64,000 nt of DNA from Siphlonurus alternatus. Taxonomy: Eukaryota; Arthropoda; Insecta; Ephemeroptera; Siphlonuridae. The notes below the pieces were generated by a model that did no database searches, was not told where the DNA came from, and saw nothing but the letters and a program-made list of their open reading frames with translations. The position numbers and the translations under genes were made by a program. Of this stretch, positions 26,636 to 39,487 are shown piece by piece (within the stretch, counting starts at the first letter, position 1; the number at the start of each line of letters is the position of its first letter). The stretch covers positions 29,282,340-29,346,339 of the forward strand of contig OX463788.1 of NCBI GenBank assembly GCA_949825025.1, written 5' to 3'.

Positions 26636-28765
26636 TATAGCTTATAACATATTGAGCTGTATATAACTAATTTATGAGGTGTGTAGATGGAAACTGTGTA
26701 GTACAACATAGTCAAGTTTTTAAAAATATACACAATCTCTTACAAAATACCGTATTAGCTGTATGACTTAACGTAAATGGCTGTATTATATGCCATCGCA
26801 TAGCTAGTTGTTTAAAATCACAACTCTGACTCTAAATAGCGCAGCTTATAGAGACTTACATGCATGGTTGTGCTGTATAGCATAGCTAAATTTTTACCGC
26901 ACTACATTTCTTGTGCTAGAGAACAAAGAAAATATGTCATGGTTTCAAGATGTTTCTGAAAAATGCCATTTTTAAGCCAGAAGAAAATGGATGCTGATGT
27001 AATTGTGCGTCGCTCTTGGATACCTGAGCTGGATTGTATATACCTTATTTGCGTTCACTTCGTATATAAGGTTATCAAAATTTTAAAGGTATGTGTATTT
27101 AAAAATTTACTGTTCTTCAATTAATTAAAAAACTAGTTATTATGATTGTTATTGTTATTAAATTTAGCTGTATTGTTTGTAGGTGTTCTAACCCCTCGGC
27201 ATGATTACTACGAACTGCAAACGTTCAAATGGAGCCAATAATGTCTACATTACTGCAGGTAATTATTATTTTCTGCAGCTATTAATAACAGCTAGGGAAA
27301 GTATATTTGATTATTTGTAATTGTTATTACATTTTTTTGTCCCTTTGTTGCAGTTTCAATGTCCATTCTACTCTTTGCGGCCAACTGAAATTTTGAACTT
27401 GACTTGAAACAAGCTGAAACTTTTACCATGGACCGCAATGCACTCGAAGAGTATCGTGGAAACGCACCAACATCAGTCCCGGTACTAGTAATCCACAATC
27501 TTCCAGTACCCCTGACTCATTATCATTTTTTAAGTGTAATGCATGCTCGTGAGAGTATAAAAATTTATTGTCGATTTCTGCTTGAAAATTTGTGATAATC
27601 AAAATAATAGTCCCTCTCGCATACGTCTTTCAAAAACATGTATAGGATGGCATATTATGTCATGTGTAACTTCAATGTATACATTTTTTCAATTGACCAA
27701 AAAAGTTGAGAAATTTGACGACCAGTATCATAAAAAGGCATAGTAATTTTAAGTTTTATTAAATTTGTGGTGTCCTTGTTGCTGTCATGATATAACTTCT
27801 ATAAAAAAATATTTTAAATATTTTGATTGCAAGATGTATAAAAAAATATATGCACCTTACAATCAAATATATATTTATTTTTTTTAATTGCAGAAATTAA
27901 TATATAACCCATATATATTAATTATTTTAACGCACTAATTGTAAATTACGCTACTGCAATTTTTTTTATTATTTTTTTCAATCCGCGAATGTGAGAATAC
28001 TGGTTTTCTATTTTTAATTCTGATTATTATACTTGTAAATTAATAATCAGACAATGTTTAATATTTTTTCCATTAAATTGAACATTAATTTTTGAAGTGT
28101 AAAATTGTTAAGATATTTTTTTTATTTAGTTTTATGTGAAAATGTGATGTATTAATTGTAATGTTGGGGTATACTAAGTAAATATAACTTTGCATTATTA
28201 AAAAAATAAGTTGTGCTTATTTGAATTTTAATGTCCTTTTTTTAGCAAGTAAGTTATGCAGGACGGCAGGACATGCAATATTTATAATTATTATATTTTA
28301 TAAAAGGTAAAGATTCAATTGGTTGTATTGTTATAGTTTAAATTAAATTGATATAATATGTTTTATTCTAATTGTGTGAAATTAATAATTTCATTATTAA
28401 AATTGCATAAATAGAATAAATAATACTGAATAATTTAGTGTAAAGCCAAGTATTGGAAGTTAGATAGTAGAATATTAGAGTTACATAACAGCTAATTATA
28501 TAAAATAATCAGTTATATTTTACAATAAAAACAAAATATAATTTTAAAGAGCAGCTATGTAATAGCACACAGCTAAACTATAAGCTCTGACAAATAAGCT
28601 ATATAACACCACACAGTTTAGCTATATTAAGTCTTATAAATCTAGCTGTGTCGTACAACATACTTGATTTGCTGATTAAGAAGCTGCAGCATAATGCATT
28701 AACATTGAAGTTGTGGGCTGCAACACAAAACTGCTATTCCCCACTTTTAATAGCTCTAAATGTAT
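26636..28765. repeat. AT-rich block with inverted AGCTGTGT-type subterminal repeats
   Basis: Words such as AACTGTGTAGTACAACATAG and GCATAGCTA (26690-26900) reappear near 28540-28760 (AGCTGTGTCGTACAACATAC, AAGCTATATAACACCACACA), where several are inverted relative to the first set. This suggests the two ends of one element of about 2.1 kb with repeated subterminal motifs. I found no exact ends, target duplication or transposase. A frame at 27404-27595 after TTGTTGCAG is not supported by anything else. Confidence 0.35.
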
Positions 28766-29394
28766 TGGAAACCAGAAATTCTTATAAACATTTCTGTGAG
28801 TGTAGTTGTTACGAACTATGAGTATATCATGTATGACACTTGTTCTATTGAATTAAAATCTTTTGCATGATCAGCTTGACAATTTTGACCCCTTTATATT
28901 TATATTATTTATATATTAACAAATATCTTAAGAACAATTTTACCTGGCAATTAAAATTGAAATGTTACTCTTCATTTTGGATTTTAAATAACTATATAAA
29001 GTTTATTGTGACATTTTAGTTTTTCATTAAATCTAATTATAACATCAAATGCATTATCATGGCACCTATCTGGTATCATCGCAGAATTTTTTCTGTGCTA
29101 TATTAGATCTATTCGTAAATACACAATAAAAGAAACATTTTATATAGAGGATCGTTGAACCATAAATACTTTCCCTCTGTAGAGAATGTTAACTTCATCA
29201 ATTTCATTATTGATTCATGAATCGATTCTGCATTTACGAACCGACCTATTGTATCATTTCAAAAAGCATTTTAATTAATTATTATGAGAAAATAAAACTA
29301 ATAAAATTTCAACATGATGCAATTGCTTTTAAAGTCTTAATTTGTTATATTTAATGAAATAAAAAAAAAAAAAAAATCAAAGTATAGCATTCAT
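28766..29394. other. AT-rich intergenic DNA
   Basis: Nothing recognisable beyond weak inverted words around 29100-29250 (ATCTATTCGTAAATAC / ATTTACGAACCGA). No coding potential. Confidence 0.5.
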
Positions 29395-29600
29395 CGTACA
29401 GGGATGTATATTTTTCTGGGGGAGGGGGTAAATTGGGTTTTACTACCCCTATACTTCATATAATATTTGCACGACATAATAAGTAAAGCCGGTGACAAGA
29501 GAGCGCGCAAGCCTAAATGCATGCATAGCGGGCGGCTGGTTGTCGTTTGAAAATTCGAGCGACCACGCGCGCTCTCTTTTTTTTTTTTTTTCATTGGTTA
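29395..29600 (-). repeat. Partial reverse copy of repeat R1
   Basis: GGGGGAGGGGGTAAATTGGG, then ACTTCATATAATATTTGCAC, AAAGCCGGTGACAAGAGAGC, GCATGCATAGCGGGCGGCTG and CGAGCGACCACGCGCGC are the reverse complement of about 19905-20070. Only the distal part of R1 is present. Confidence 0.75.
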
Positions 29601-30444
29601 TATTTTCAATACATCAATCAAGATTACATTCCGTAACCTTATCGATTGATATACTTAAGTTATTATTTCTTCAATACCTATTTTAGCTATTTATAAATTT
29701 TAATTAAATCATTTGTTTGATTTATTAAGGTATAACCTGAGAATTTGTCTGTCAAGGTCAAGAGGCGTGGCTACACCTGCAAATCTCACAACACTGTTGC
29801 AATAGTAATGCGAATAAAAGATTAGGAGGGGGTAGTAACTACAGTCCTTGAGAGCGTTGCCAAGTTTCTTAGGACATATCAGAAACGATCATCGCCACGG
29901 TTCAAAATATATGAAAACAATTAAGAAAAATAGACCAAAATATTAGCTTTTTTAATCCATGTAAAAATTAAAAAAAATTCTCGAGCCGTTTTTGTGCAAT
30001 GTTGATTGAAAAATTTAACATTGAAAGGATACAAAATACATTGCACATTTGAATAAATTAATTATAATTAAACCAACGGTTAAAAAAATCTGAAAAAAAT
30101 CAGTAGTATTTGGACAATTGTTGTAAGTCTACCAAATTAATTTCAAGAACATCTGTCGATACGACTTTTTTCGTCCGAATATCTCAGATTAAGCCTGAAT
30201 AACAATTTTTTTTATTATTATTCATTTTATAATGACAACCTTCAACCAAACAATAACAAACCTTTGTCCTTCCTGTTCTGACATAACTAAAATGGGCGCA
30301 GATAAGAATAACCCGGAGAGCAGAATTTTACGTTCACTTTGCAGCTTCTATTGTTGTCATTCAGACTTACATTTAAAAGCAGTAATCCACTGGTTTTATT
30401 GCTTTTGATTGCAATATTCGTCTCTGCAGTGTTGTGAAAGGTCC
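29601..30444. other. Intergenic DNA, no supported gene
   Basis: Mostly AT-rich. The stretch 30280-30440 is somewhat richer and contains an ATG frame (from 30294) that stops after about 40 codons without a motif. No element ends are seen. Confidence 0.45.
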
Positions 30445-30875
30445 CAGTGACCACATGGACATCCCGGGGATCGACCTTGCGAACATCCCCGCAAGATCCC
30501 CCAACATCCCTGAACGTTTTACGTGCTAGTTTTCAAAACCCTTCAACTTTAAACATGTTTTCCGTGTTCTAAAAAAGGTTTTAGCTACACTTCGAAAATA
30601 ATTTTCTAGGTTTTTTAATAATATTTTTATGAAAGTCTCTCAGAACATCCCCTGGGGATGCAATTTAACACGGCTGTCCCTTGAACATCCCCGGGGGACT
30701 TTAAAAGGACCCTTAAGTCAATGTTTTCATTAAAATCATAATATGTGCTGTTCATTATTATGTACTGATTTTAAAAATATACAAATATAGTTAATATTAT
30801 TTAAAACATTATATAAAAATATTAATATTTAAAATAAGACGTGAAATTTTACTTAATATTAAAGTGCGTAATTTG

Positions 30876-31729
30876 CAGAGATGCAAATCTTCGCGCGAAA
30901 CATGGTGCGCGAAACTTTCGCGCGAATATTCGCGAAACTTCGCGAAATTTAAAAAATGACTGTCGCAATGCGATTTTTCATATATTCATCAAAAAATTAA
31001 GAAAACAAGATAAAATGGCCCCTCTGATGACCTGTCTAACCTCGAATGTGTTAAATGATTTTAAAAATAATTAAAAGTAATTTTTAAAATACTTTGAATT
31101 CACGGGCCAGCCCGGGCTGGCCTGGGCTGAAGCGTTTTTTGTCGTCAAGTGGGGCCAGCCCGGCGGCCATTTTTCCTCCTCTCATAACGTCACTTCCTGG
31201 CTGGCCCAAGCTGACGCGGGCGGACTCTACAGTGCGCCTGAGACCTGGCGGACAGACTGGGAACTAATTATGACGAAATTATGACGTTTCATACCAGGCG
31301 ACCAAGGTCACCGCCATTTTACCCAGCCCGGGCTGGCCCGTGAATTCAAGCGCACTCTAAGAAAACAAGATAAAATGGCCCCTTTCATGACCTAGCTGTC
31401 TATCCTCGAATGTGTTAAATGATTTTAAAAATAATTAAAAGTAATTTTTAAAATTAAAAAAAAGAAATAAAATTTTTTCTATCTAATAAATTAAATTTTG
31501 AACTCTTTTTTAATTCATTTATGCAATTAAACCTGTCATTAAAGTAAAATTAGGAAGAAAACGGCGAATTCATTAAATACGATTTGAAAAAGTAGAGCGG
31601 GAAATTCAAATATATCAATTTCGCGAAGTTTCGCGCGAAACTTTCGCGAAACTTGGCTTGCGAAACTTCGCGAATATTCGCGAAACTAGCAAAATTTCGC
31701 GCGAAGCTTCGCGAAGCGTTGCATCACTG
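30876..31729 (+). mobile_element. hAT MITE, TTCGCGAA family, copy H3 (interrupted)
   Basis: It starts CAGAGATGCAAATCTTCG and ends GCGAAGCGTTGCATCACTG. Perfect 8-bp duplications GTAATTTG flank it (30868-30875, 31730-31737). A GC-rich element (about 31091-31358) is inserted in the centre, and about 92 bp of the MITE are present on both sides of that insert. No coding capacity. Confidence 0.9.
31091..31358 (-). mobile_element. GC-rich inverted-repeat element, second copy
   Basis: It begins TTTGAATTCACGGGCCAGCC and ends GGCTGGCCCGTGAATTCAAG, then CGCACTC. The inside matches the element at 7340-7622 in reverse orientation (GGCTGGCCCAAGCTGACGCG, GACGTTTCATACC, AAGGTCACCGCCATTTTACC). It is inserted in hAT MITE H3. 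Confidence 0.8.
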
Positions 31730-32194
31730 GTAATTTGCACCGAAAAATAATTTTTTTTAATAAAATATCCTCGTAGAAAAAAATATCTATGAAAAATAAA
31801 CAAGGTCCCTTCAAAGTCCCCCGGGGATTTTAGAGGGATGCTTAAATTGAACGTCCCACAAATATCCTCGGAGGGACCTTTAAAAATTTCTAAAAAATTA
31901 AAAATATTTTTTTTAAATGTCGAAGTCTGTTAACAATTAGAGATACATTTGAGCGTTGCAATTTATAATTAATTATAGTATTAACATGTTTTTATTAAAA
32001 TTATAAAATTTTATGTTAATTTATTTTTAAAAAATTTAAATCTCAATATATTTAATGTTGTATTAAATAATAACAATCTCCCAATGTACCAGTTTGCTTA
32101 AAAAAATAAAAAAACGCAACTTCGCTCGTAATATTAAAATATTATAACACCCAAAACTTTACAATTTATATACCACAATAAATCACACTTTAGT

Positions 32195-32275
32195 AACGAA
32201 GAGCAATATCCAAGTTGTCTACGACGTCGTCTATCAACCAAAAGGTCCGAGTTCGATTCCCGACGCACCCAAATT
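32195..32275 (+). repeat. tRNA-like sequence (SINE head or tRNA pseudogene)
   Basis: A strong box-B-like stretch (GGTCCGAGTTCGATTCCCGAC) follows an anticodon-arm-like segment (GTCGTCTATCAACCAAAAGG). The box A region upstream is weak. It lies within the element 30445-32516. A functional tRNA is unlikely. Confidence 0.45.
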
Positions 32276-32529
32276 TTTTATTTGGTAATCTTGTAGTCCT
32301 CATTCTAAAAGACCCTAAACTTCTTTAATATAAATTTTAAGATGAATTAATATATAATTGGCAAGTGAAAATTAGGGAACATCCCCGAGGGATGTCCACA
32401 AGACGTCCGCAGGGACGTCCTTTTTTGATGGACATGGGGGATGTCCTTGGGGACGTCCAAAGGGGACCTTAGAGGGATGTCCCCGGGGCGTCCCGGGGAC
32501 GTCCATGTGGTCACTGGGGTATTTTACTG

Positions 32530-33703
32530 TTTTATCGTAAAGTAAATCGCGGTTTGTTGGAAACTAAGACATGCGTAACATAACACCGGAAACACCATGC
32601 ATTTGCGCATGAATTCTCGAGACTGTATGCAAACGAAATTACTTACGGCGCCAGCCCAGTCTGCGAGCCTACTTTTTAAAAGCGTCGGCGATCTCGGAGG
32701 CGAGTTTCCGAGAGTTTAAAAAAAACAAGAAATACGAAAGAGAGTAGGATGCGCAGAGCGTGCGCGCTATCATGGATATTAAAGTTGTGCGCAGGTTTCC
32801 CTGTAATTTTTGCTCTATAAATTTGCGGACCTAAAAGCGTCTGCTGGCAGCTGAAAGCTCCAAAAGTAATGGCAGTTCAAATTCTATTGTTTTCTAGCGT
32901 TGCGTACTGCTAAAGACATTTATACCGTATATTTTGGTAGTGTTAGCTAGAATAATGCCAAAATTCTCTATTGATTATGCTATCGTGGCTCATTCAGTGT
33001 GGATTTAAAGGTGATAAAAAAAGGACGACAATTGTGTGCCAAAGCAGAAACTTATGGAGAACAGCTGATTTCTTGATAGAACATGGCGCAAAGCAATTTT
33101 ATGATGTCACTATTAAAGGTTGTCATTGAACAAAAATTTTGCAAATCAACAATATTTAATATCATTTACTTAAAAATAAACTATTGAAATTAATTATTTT
33201 TTCTAAAATTCTTATGCAACCAAAGAGAAATCAAAATAAACAGAAAATGTTTTTACATTCAATATTCCTAAGGCTCTAATTACATTTTTCAGCACCCTAT
33301 CTCTAATAAAAAACATTCCCTAACTAATACAGATCACAATTACCTATCTTCATCGATGTCCATAACCTGAAACAAAATGACTTTAGTATGATTGAACAAG
33401 AACATAACATATACACTTTAATTATAAGTAAATTCACTAATATTTATACTGATTCAAAATATATAATAATTAATGATAAGATTTAACTATCATTATTATT
33501 TAGTTAATTCTTAGTTTTAAAATTCAATCAATGAGTATTTCATGATAAAATTTATCATTAATATTAACAAGGAACAGAAACAATGTAAGATTTAAGTATA
33601 TTTTATTATAGATAAAAAAATTTACTGTAAAAATTTACTGTAAAAATTGCTAAGCTTTTTATATTACTTATTATAATTTTAGAAGTAATAAAAAAAATAA
33701 AGA
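32530..33703. other. Unassigned intergenic stretch, partly higher complexity
   Basis: The part 32530-33120 is noticeably less AT-rich than the surroundings (GCGCCAGCCCAGTCTGCGAG, AGCGTCGGCGATCTCGGAGG, GATGCGCAGAGCGTGCGCGC) and looks single-copy within this window. I find no long frame or splice-flanked exon. It could be a promoter or noncoding first exon. The part 33120-33703 is plain AT-rich DNA. Confidence 0.4.
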
Positions 33704-34211
33704 TTATGACTTAGAATGCATGATTTTAAATACACCTATATATTTATTTAAATAGGCTGAAAAATAAAGAATAAGAGGTATTATCTGGCCGTTCAAATAA
33801 AGATTTCCAGCTCTGAAACACAAGAAACAATAATCACATTGCCTAATTTTTTCTATTAAAATTTCATTCAATTTAAAAGCTATATTGTGGACAGTAACCA
33901 TTTTTTTTATTTTAAATTTTACTTTAGTTTTAGTATCTAATAATTTCAGAGTATATGGTAACATATATATTCCATAACCTTGGTAAAATGAACTCAAGCG
34001 TTCTCTCAGAAAATATATTTACACGTCTGGGAGCAAACAATGGTTCTGATAAATTTAGAAGTGTCTCATGCGCATGTTCTCTTATTAACATTCCATGCGA
34101 TTCCAAGAAATATTTTTCCATTAACATAGTATGTTTTGATTGGAGTTTCACTGCATGGTAATATTTTCCAATATTTATAAATATTATCTGACACATTAAA
34201 TTTTTCACCAA
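33704..34211 (-). pseudogene. LINE C-terminal remnant (tentative)
   Basis: Two overlapping reverse frames show a pattern like the C-terminal part of LINE proteins, including REHAHETLLNLSEPL and RTLEFILPRLWNIY, comparable to the LWN motif near the end of the other LINE proteins here. Both are short and frame-broken. It adjoins the LINE pieces at 34212-37500. Confidence 0.35.
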
Positions 34212-36232
34212 ATTTCATAATATATAATAATTGTAATAATAATTTTATTTCGAATACTGGTTGTACAAGTCAACATATATTGATCACGTCATATACATTA
34301 ATAGTTACATCTCATCTATAATTGTCAATAAAAAATATTTACATATATAAACACACACTTAAATTTTTTGCATACAATTACAATCAAATTGTACATACTA
34401 ACAAGTTTCACTGAGGCAAAGTTCAGAGAGTTTATTAGAAAAAACATTTTAATGGAGTAAAATTCTTTCTTTATGAGTACACATTTAAGCTTAGCTTTAA
34501 ACATAGTCACTCTCTATGGGTGCGATTCACGAAGCAGTTAGCCAAGTTTCTAACCACGTTTAGCTTAACCACGGTTAACTACCTTAACCTGTTTTACGTG
34601 TAAATACATCTAGTTAAACGTGGTTAAAAATCTGGCTAACTGCTTCGTGAATTGCACTCTATATTTCTAATACATGCTGGCAAATAATGAAATAATCATA
34701 AATTTTCCCAGATTGATACAGTGGGCTTTTTTCTAAAAGAGCCGACTTATGGTTTATTATAACAGTTTTCTCCTTATTTCTTATTGTTTTATAAGCATGA
34801 TTTTGATACTCATAAAATTCAGGATGTTGTCTTTTAAACAATGCACAACTTAATATATACATACAGGGTAATATAAGCATGTTATTATTATTTTTTTTTA
34901 AAATGTGACACACGAGATTCTCCTTTTTTGAACCTTAACATTGTTCGAATAGCACTTTTCTGGGCCACAAATAATCTGTTAATAGCTTGCCCGTTTGAAC
35001 CGTAAAATATTAAGCCGTATGATAGGTCATGTGAATACACATATGCATAATAGATTGAAAACAATGCTTCTAGAGACACATGGTCCCTTATTGAATGTAA
35101 AACAAAATTCCCTGAGTTTATTTTTTTTTACTATAGCTTCAACATGAGTTTTCCAATCCAAACTTTCATGCAAATTAAATTCTAGAAATTTTGTGTGCTC
35201 TACTCTTTTTATAGTTTTATTTTTAATTCTAAGATGATAACTTTGATCTGGAATATTTCTGTTTGTATGAAATTGCATGAAAACTGTTTTTTTAACATTT
35301 AATATTAACTCGTTATTTGAGCACTATTTTTCCATATCTAACAAGGTTTGGTTTGCTTTTCTTATTAGTTCACTCTCTGTATCAGCTATGGCGGTTGTAC
35401 CATCTGCATATTTCACTATTTTTGCGTCAGTAACATATTTAGGCAAGTCATTTTTCCCAATTGCAAACAATGTGGGTGAAATTTTTCCCCCTTGTGGCAC
35501 CCCTATAGACAATGGAAGGGTGCTGGATTTAACATTAGAATTTTACCCTCTGTTACATTATTTATTTAGACATACTGACGCCGGTTTGACAGATAGGAAT
35601 CAATAAGATTTACGTTATTATCATTACAACCAAGGCTTTTGAGGTTGCCAGTAACAATATTTTTATTTAATACGTCAAACGCCTTAGAAAGGTCAAAGTA
35701 GATAACAATACAATATTTTTTTATGATCCAAAGCAGAATATACAGTGTTTAAAAGATTAAACGCTGCAGTTGTTGTGGATCTGTTTTTTATGAAACCGTG
35801 TTCGAATTCAGATATCATATTATTATCCACTCTGTAGTTAGTTAATTGTTCATCTAGTATGCCCTCAAACAATTTAGAAAACACAAAAGAGTTTGATATG
35901 CCCCTATAATTACCAAGTACTAATTTATCACCCTCTTTTAAAAAAGAGAGGACACGGAACAATTTTAAACTTGCGGCAAAAATACCTTCTGTTATTGATT
36001 CATTAACAAGTGATGTTAGTGGTACTGCAAGAAGGTTTTTACAATATTTAACGCCAGTGTATGGAACCTCATCAGGACAAGCAGCATTTTTATTTGGAAA
36101 ATTGTTAATTTTACATTTTAGTAATCTTTTTTGCATATTATTTAATTTAGTCATTGCACCAGAATCAGTGAAACCCCAAGCTGTAATTCCATAAATAATT
36201 AATGGATGCGCCAGAGCAAAATAAACATTTCT
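34212..36232 (-). pseudogene. Decayed LINE reverse transcriptase with MITE insertion
   Basis: On the minus strand, reading from 36154 down: GDKLVLGNYRGIS and FIKNRSTTTAAFNLL (fingers/palm start), then GVPQGGKISPTLF (near 35490), then KYADGTTAIAD (about 35405), where the second catalytic aspartate of YADD is replaced by glycine. The C-terminal pieces follow at 34660-35278. The family's 3' end (ATAATAATTTTATTTCGAA-like, about 34225-34260) recurs at about 60541-60950. Several frameshifts; a TA-type MITE (34517-34659) splits the 3' part. Confidence 0.75.
34517..34659. mobile_element. TA-type MITE, GGGTGCGATTCACGAAGCAG family, copy 2
   Basis: GGGTGCGATTCACGAAGCAG (34518) and CTGCTTCGTGAATTGCACTC (to 34659) are inverted ends, and TA is present on both sides (34515-34516, 34660-34661). 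The 143-bp element is almost all palindrome with TCTAACCACGTTTAGC and GTTAAACGTGGTTA inside. The size and TA duplication fit a Tc1/mariner-type MITE. Confidence 0.85.
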
Positions 36233-36339
36233 AATTGTTTTTTTTATTTACAGAACATTTAGTTTATAAATTTGTGACATTACTGACCTCAGTTTTTTTG
36301 TTATTTTGTTTACATGCAAATTCCACTCAAAATTCTGAT

Positions 36340-37500
36340 TTTATTTTATTTTTTTATTTTATTATCTCTTTCATGGGCACAAACATACATATATCACAAT
36401 GTACAAGTCAGAATAATAAAAAATGAGCCCATGGGGCAAATGAAAAAGATTGCTGAGCAGTCCATTCACAGTAAGTGTTCATTCACCCGTTGAAATTAAC
36501 TTAAAAATAAATATAATAGTAATAAGACAAAACCGACAACAAAAAAAAAAATAAAATAATTGTCAGAGAGAGGTTGACTATTAAATATCCTAGCCACTCG
36601 AGCATAAAAAGAGTCTGAATAAGCATCGCTATTAGGCTTTGGGAAAACAAAAGTGTAAGAGTTACCTCTCCCCCTCACCCTATGCTGTACATGCAGTCTA
36701 CCAGGTTCAACAGGACACAGATCCATTTTACCACTGAGACACTTCTTAAAAAATAAAATATCAATTGAACGAAACAACTCATTCATAGAAGGTAAATTTA
36801 GTAATCGTAAGCGTTCTAACTTACTTACGCTCTTATCCCTGACAATATTTATTCCTTGCTGCCAAATTCTGAATTCTATCCAGTTTGATAAAATTCAAAT
36901 TTGACTGAGGATGCCAGGCAGGTGCACCGTAAGTAATAATAGAACGGACTAATGAAATGTAAATATTTCTCAAAACAATGGCAGTTAAAGCCTTAAATAT
37001 AAAAAAAAAGATTGTCATACATTTTTTACGTACTTCTTCCGTATGAAGATACCACTTCAGGTCCTTAGTAACAAACACCCAATGACAACACCCAATTCTT
37101 TTACCTGCTCTAATACATTACAATTACAGTTTTGTCTAAAATTATGTAAACATTCATTATTATGTATAGTTATTTTCATTTCTTCATTTTTTCTTAAAAA
37201 TATATTACATAAATGCATGACTTTAGTTTTTTTAATGTTTATTAATAATTCATAATCATGTGCCCAGTTGGCAAGGTGATTAGCATTACTTTGTAAAATT
37301 TTTTGTGCATCTTGAAAGTCTTTACTCGAAACCAAAATCAACAAATCGTCCATAAAAATAAATAATTTACAATTTTTAGCACTGAAAAAATACTATTGAC
37401 ATAAATATAGAACAATATTGGAGATATTGTACCCCCTTGTTGCGTGCCGAAAGTTAATGCCCATTCATCCCCTTCAACATTGTTTATTTCAACCACAATT
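36340..37500 (-). pseudogene. Second decayed reverse-strand LINE piece
   Basis: Minus-strand translations give the catalytic region with YxDD context (MDDLLILVSS near 37350), then LLINIKKTKVMHL, VKELGVVIG, ITYGAPAWHPQSN (37043-36833) and the C-terminal KKCLSGKMDLCPVEPGR (about 36730). Frameshifts separate the parts. It lies directly behind the other reverse LINE; a small piece at 36158-36235 (ITAWGF) suggests a junction between two copies. Confidence 0.75.
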
Positions 37501-37995
37501 TTTCTTCATGATACGCTCATATCTCCGTTAAATATAGACGCAAATTAAAGTTAATGACAGTTACAAAAACTAAAAAAACATAAGTTATGATTTTTATTTG
37601 AAGCTTTTTTTCATAAAAAATTATTTCCATGCTTATTTTTACAATTTTTCCGCGAGCTTTGGATAAAAATTTACTTATTCACCGATTAAACGCCGATTAA
37701 CTTCTAAATTTTAAAATATTTTTAATTTTCCTGTTAATTTCTACTCTTGGCTTTAATTATCTGCTAAAATTTTTAACCTAGCTTAATTAGGGAATTAATT
37801 ACAAATCTTATTAAAAAAGTGCTTTTTAGCCGCCATTTTTTAAGGGTAACCGGAAATGCCCCAAGGAGATTTTGGGGGATTTTGGGTATGTGATCATAAG
37901 TCACATACCCACATAGAACATAAGTCTACATCGACCCTGAAAGTTTCAAAACATTAATAATTTTTTCCGGGTTAAAACTCAATTTTACTGGACTA
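37501..37995 (-). repeat. Reverse copy of repeat R1
   Basis: From GCTCATATCTCCGTTAAATA through ATTCACCGATTAAACGCCG, GGTAACCGGAAATGCCCCAA and GGAGATTTTGGGGGATTTTG to ATTTTTTCCGGGTTA this is the reverse complement of about 19440-19890. A short tandem palindrome (GTATGTGATCATAAGTCACATACC) distinguishes this copy. Confidence 0.8.
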
Positions 37996-39086
37996 CAATC
38001 TTATGGCACCAATCGAAAGAACATGAAAAACTGGTTCTGGAAAATTTGGCTCGAAACAAAAATGTCCTGAAAAAAATGTTGGGACTCTGAGAAAGATTTT
38101 ATTTTTAAAAAACGTGCCATTAGTCGGATCTTAATTCTGAGCACACAGTTGAAAAGTTCGTCAAAAAGTAGGGCCGGGAAAGCCTGAACCTAGGAGCCGT
38201 CACCATTTTGCCCAGATATCTAAAATCAAAAATTTATTATAAAAACAAGAACCCGAAATTGCTATTTATAAAAAGCGCAAAATATCACTAAAAATCCAAA
38301 CATTTCTCAACTTTTCGATTTTTTGAGATTTTTTTGGTAAGTTTCGAGGTTGTCGGACCCAACTTACCTGGCTTTCCAACGATGTCCATGAAAAGCGATA
38401 ATGTTTCAAAATATTGAAGTATTAATGAATTTTTAAAAAAAGTGAGGGTTCAAAAAACATACAAGAATTTTTGTATTTTTTTCTAAATGTTGTAGCCCAA
38501 TTATGAGACCATATTCGGATTCCCCGTAAAAAATTACGTCGGAAAAATGTATAAAAATATGAAGTTCGAAAATTTCATTTTTTGTTGAAAATTCCCGGGT
38601 TATTCCTTATGGGAAAATGAGGTGAAAACAAATTTCGATTTTCGGGCGCCACAACTTCACGAAAAATGATCCAATCGTTTTGAAAATTTAACAGAGTGTC
38701 AAAAACCATTGCGCACTAATATTTTATGGTCGCGACACGTAAAATGTTGCTGGTTTACCCGCATTTTGGGTACGAGTCCCGAAAAACGGGGTTTTTGAAA
38801 ATCGAAACTCAAAATTTGAAATTTTCAAAATAGCAGTTTTGTAGTTCGGATAATTTAGAAACGTAAAAATGTTCTTAAAAATTCGATATCTTTGCAACTT
38901 TTTGAGCTGTAGCGTCCGAAAGTGACCCCTTTTAAGCCTTAATTCCTTATGCTGAAAATTCAAAATACTGCGCCCCCCAGGGAAATAAATTTTGTCAACT
39001 TTTTCCAAATTGAGCCGTTTTATACAATCATAATGCTCATTTCGTCTCACGAGACCTTTGTGCTACCGTGCATATCTCTTGAGTTA
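37996..39086. other. Intergenic DNA without a supported gene
   Basis: Moderately AT-rich text with no recognisable element ends. A 108-codon reverse frame (38724-39050) has no motif and no gene context. The style resembles the repeat-rich stretch at 18.6-19.4 kb but I could not align the two by eye. Confidence 0.4.
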
Positions 39087-39487
39087 CAGGAGATGCAAAA
39101 CTTCGCGCGAAACATGGTGCGCGAAACTTCGTGTGAAATTTGGGGCGAATATTCGCGAAACTTCGCGAAAATTGCGCGAAAGTGAAAAAATGACTGTCGC
39201 AATGCGAATTTTCATATATTCATTAAAAAAATAAGATAAATGTGGCCTCTTCATGACCTCTCTATCCTTTGACTGTGTTAAATGATTTCAAAAATGATAA
39301 AAAGTAATTTTTAAAGTTGAAAAAGAAGAAAACGTTTTCTTATGTCTAAAAAATTTAATTGGACACTTTTTTTAATTGATTTATGATATTAAACATGATT
39401 TTAATGCGAAATTAGGTAGAAAATGGCGTATTCATTAAATACGATTCGAAAAAGTAGAGCGAGAAATTCAAAAATATCAATTTCGTG

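Larger units (their letters stand above)
30445..32516. mobile_element. hAT-like element with CAGTGACCACATGGAC ends
   Basis: CAGTGACCACATGGACATCCC (30445) and GACGTCCATGTGGTCACTG (to 32516) are long inverted ends that begin CAGTG as in hAT elements. Iterated GGGGATGTCC/CATCCCCGGGG words fill both subterminal regions (30460-30700 and 31800-32500). The immediate flanks AAAGGTCC and GGGTATTT do not match, so the expected 8-bp duplication is not seen. Copy H3 lies inside. No transposase frame is visible. Confidence 0.7.

Noticed and set aside
30445..32516. Assigning a firm hAT classification from the CAGTG end.
   Set aside because: The flanking octamers do not match, so only hAT-like was stated.
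38724..39050. A 108-codon reverse frame.
   Set aside because: There are no motifs or splice signals, and it lies in repeat-like sequence next to MITE H4.
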